A stretch of DNA of 27,156 nucleotides from Paenarthrobacter nitroguajacolicus JCM 14115 (GTDB lineage Bacteria; Actinomycetota; Actinomycetes; Actinomycetales; Micrococcaceae), in assembly GCA_001313365.1 (NCBI GenBank), contig BBFS01000065.1:1-27156 (forward strand), in the 5' to 3' direction. Positions 27,073-27,156 of this stretch are shown here, piece after piece (positions within the stretch are counted from its first letter, which is position 1; every line of letters starts with the position of its first letter). The notes beneath the pieces are model-generated. The model had not been told where the DNA came from, did no database searches, and saw nothing but the letters and a program-made list of their open reading frames with translations. The position numbers and the translations under genes are program-made.

Positions 27073-27156
27073 ATGCCCGAACGCACAGCCACCATCGCCA
27101 GCCGCTCCGGCCTGCACGCCCGGCCTGCCGCCCTGTTCGCGGAAGCCGCCGGCGAG
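27073..27156 (+). CDS. ptsH: Phosphocarrier protein HPr, N-terminal part (3' end outside window)
   Basis: HPr relays phosphate from enzyme I to sugar-specific EIIA domains such as that of MtlA. The visible 28 residues, MPERTATIASRSGLHARPAA and onward, contain the phosphorylated histidine in SGLHARPAA at the usual place (about residue 15). AAGGAG lies 5 bases before the ATG. It should be co-transcribed with ptsI. Confidence 0.95.
   Translation, partial: MPERTATIASRSGLHARPAALFAEAAGE

Noticed and set aside
1..27156. Widespread pseudogenisation or a decaying genomic island
   Set aside because: Breaks fall on nearly every gene, including ptsI, and coincide with homopolymers or single-base losses, while the encoded proteins on both sides remain well conserved. 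Error is far more likely than decay.
1..27156. Poly-G tracts as phase-variation switches
   Set aside because: The tracts have one fixed length, occur in housekeeping and metabolic genes alike, and many keep frame. Contingency loci would be few and in surface or defence genes.
1..27156. CRISPR arrays, tRNA or rRNA genes, insertion sequences
   Set aside because: No spaced direct repeats, tRNA-like cloverleaf with the TTC motif, rRNA segments or transposase proteins were recognised on either strand by eye; a short element could still be missed.

Overview
The window looks like the chromosome of a high-GC actinobacterium of the Micrococcaceae, most likely Arthrobacter or Paenarthrobacter. This is inferred from recognised protein families and gene order, not from a database search. 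Pointers are the frequent GTG starts, a DUF222-HNH gene, a PadR/DUF1048/ABC cassette, an OpuC-type importer inside a histidine-utilisation cluster, an iron box of the DtxR type, and a mannitol PTS beside ptsI-ptsH. No rRNA, tRNA, CRISPR array, transposase or phage gene was seen.

The sequence carries many apparent reading-frame errors. Most genes are recognisable along their full length but broken by 1-2 base indels, usually in G/C runs. Almost every long G/C run is exactly seven bases long. I therefore annotate whole genes across the breaks and treat the breaks as probable sequence errors rather than pseudogenes.

Layout. (1) 1-7524, histidine catabolism: a leftward, tightly packed set iclR > ABC ATPase > permease > permease > lipoprotein binding protein > hutU (running off the left edge), and a divergent rightward pair, an M20 amidohydrolase of the AllC type and hutF. 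Together they suggest uptake of histidine or urocanate and its degradation through formiminoglutamate and N-formylglutamate. (2) 7862-9397, a sugar:proton symporter with a clear terminator. (3) 9410-11179, a MarR-regulated MFS exporter with a perfect 13-3-13 operator touching the marR start codon. (4) 11176-13149, a DUF222/HNH protein and a GNAT acetyltransferase. (5) 13182-15563, a PadR, DUF1048, ABC ATPase, ABC permease efflux operon behind a nested palindromic control region. (6) 15671-17142, a CycA-like amino acid permease. (7) 17214-21097, a leftward catecholate-siderophore type ABC importer (YclNOPQ/VctPDGC-like) behind a DtxR/IdeR-like iron box. (8) 21104-27156, sugar phosphotransferase genes: tetR > mtlA > mtlD leftward, and divergent ptsI > ptsH rightward, so the general PTS proteins and the mannitol-specific permease and dehydrogenase lie together.

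I did not find a clearly novel system. The most interesting biology is the predicted hut transporter plus amidohydrolase arrangement, the probably leaderless, self-repressed marR, and several compact palindromic control regions. The most striking sequence-level feature is the seven-base G/C run pattern.
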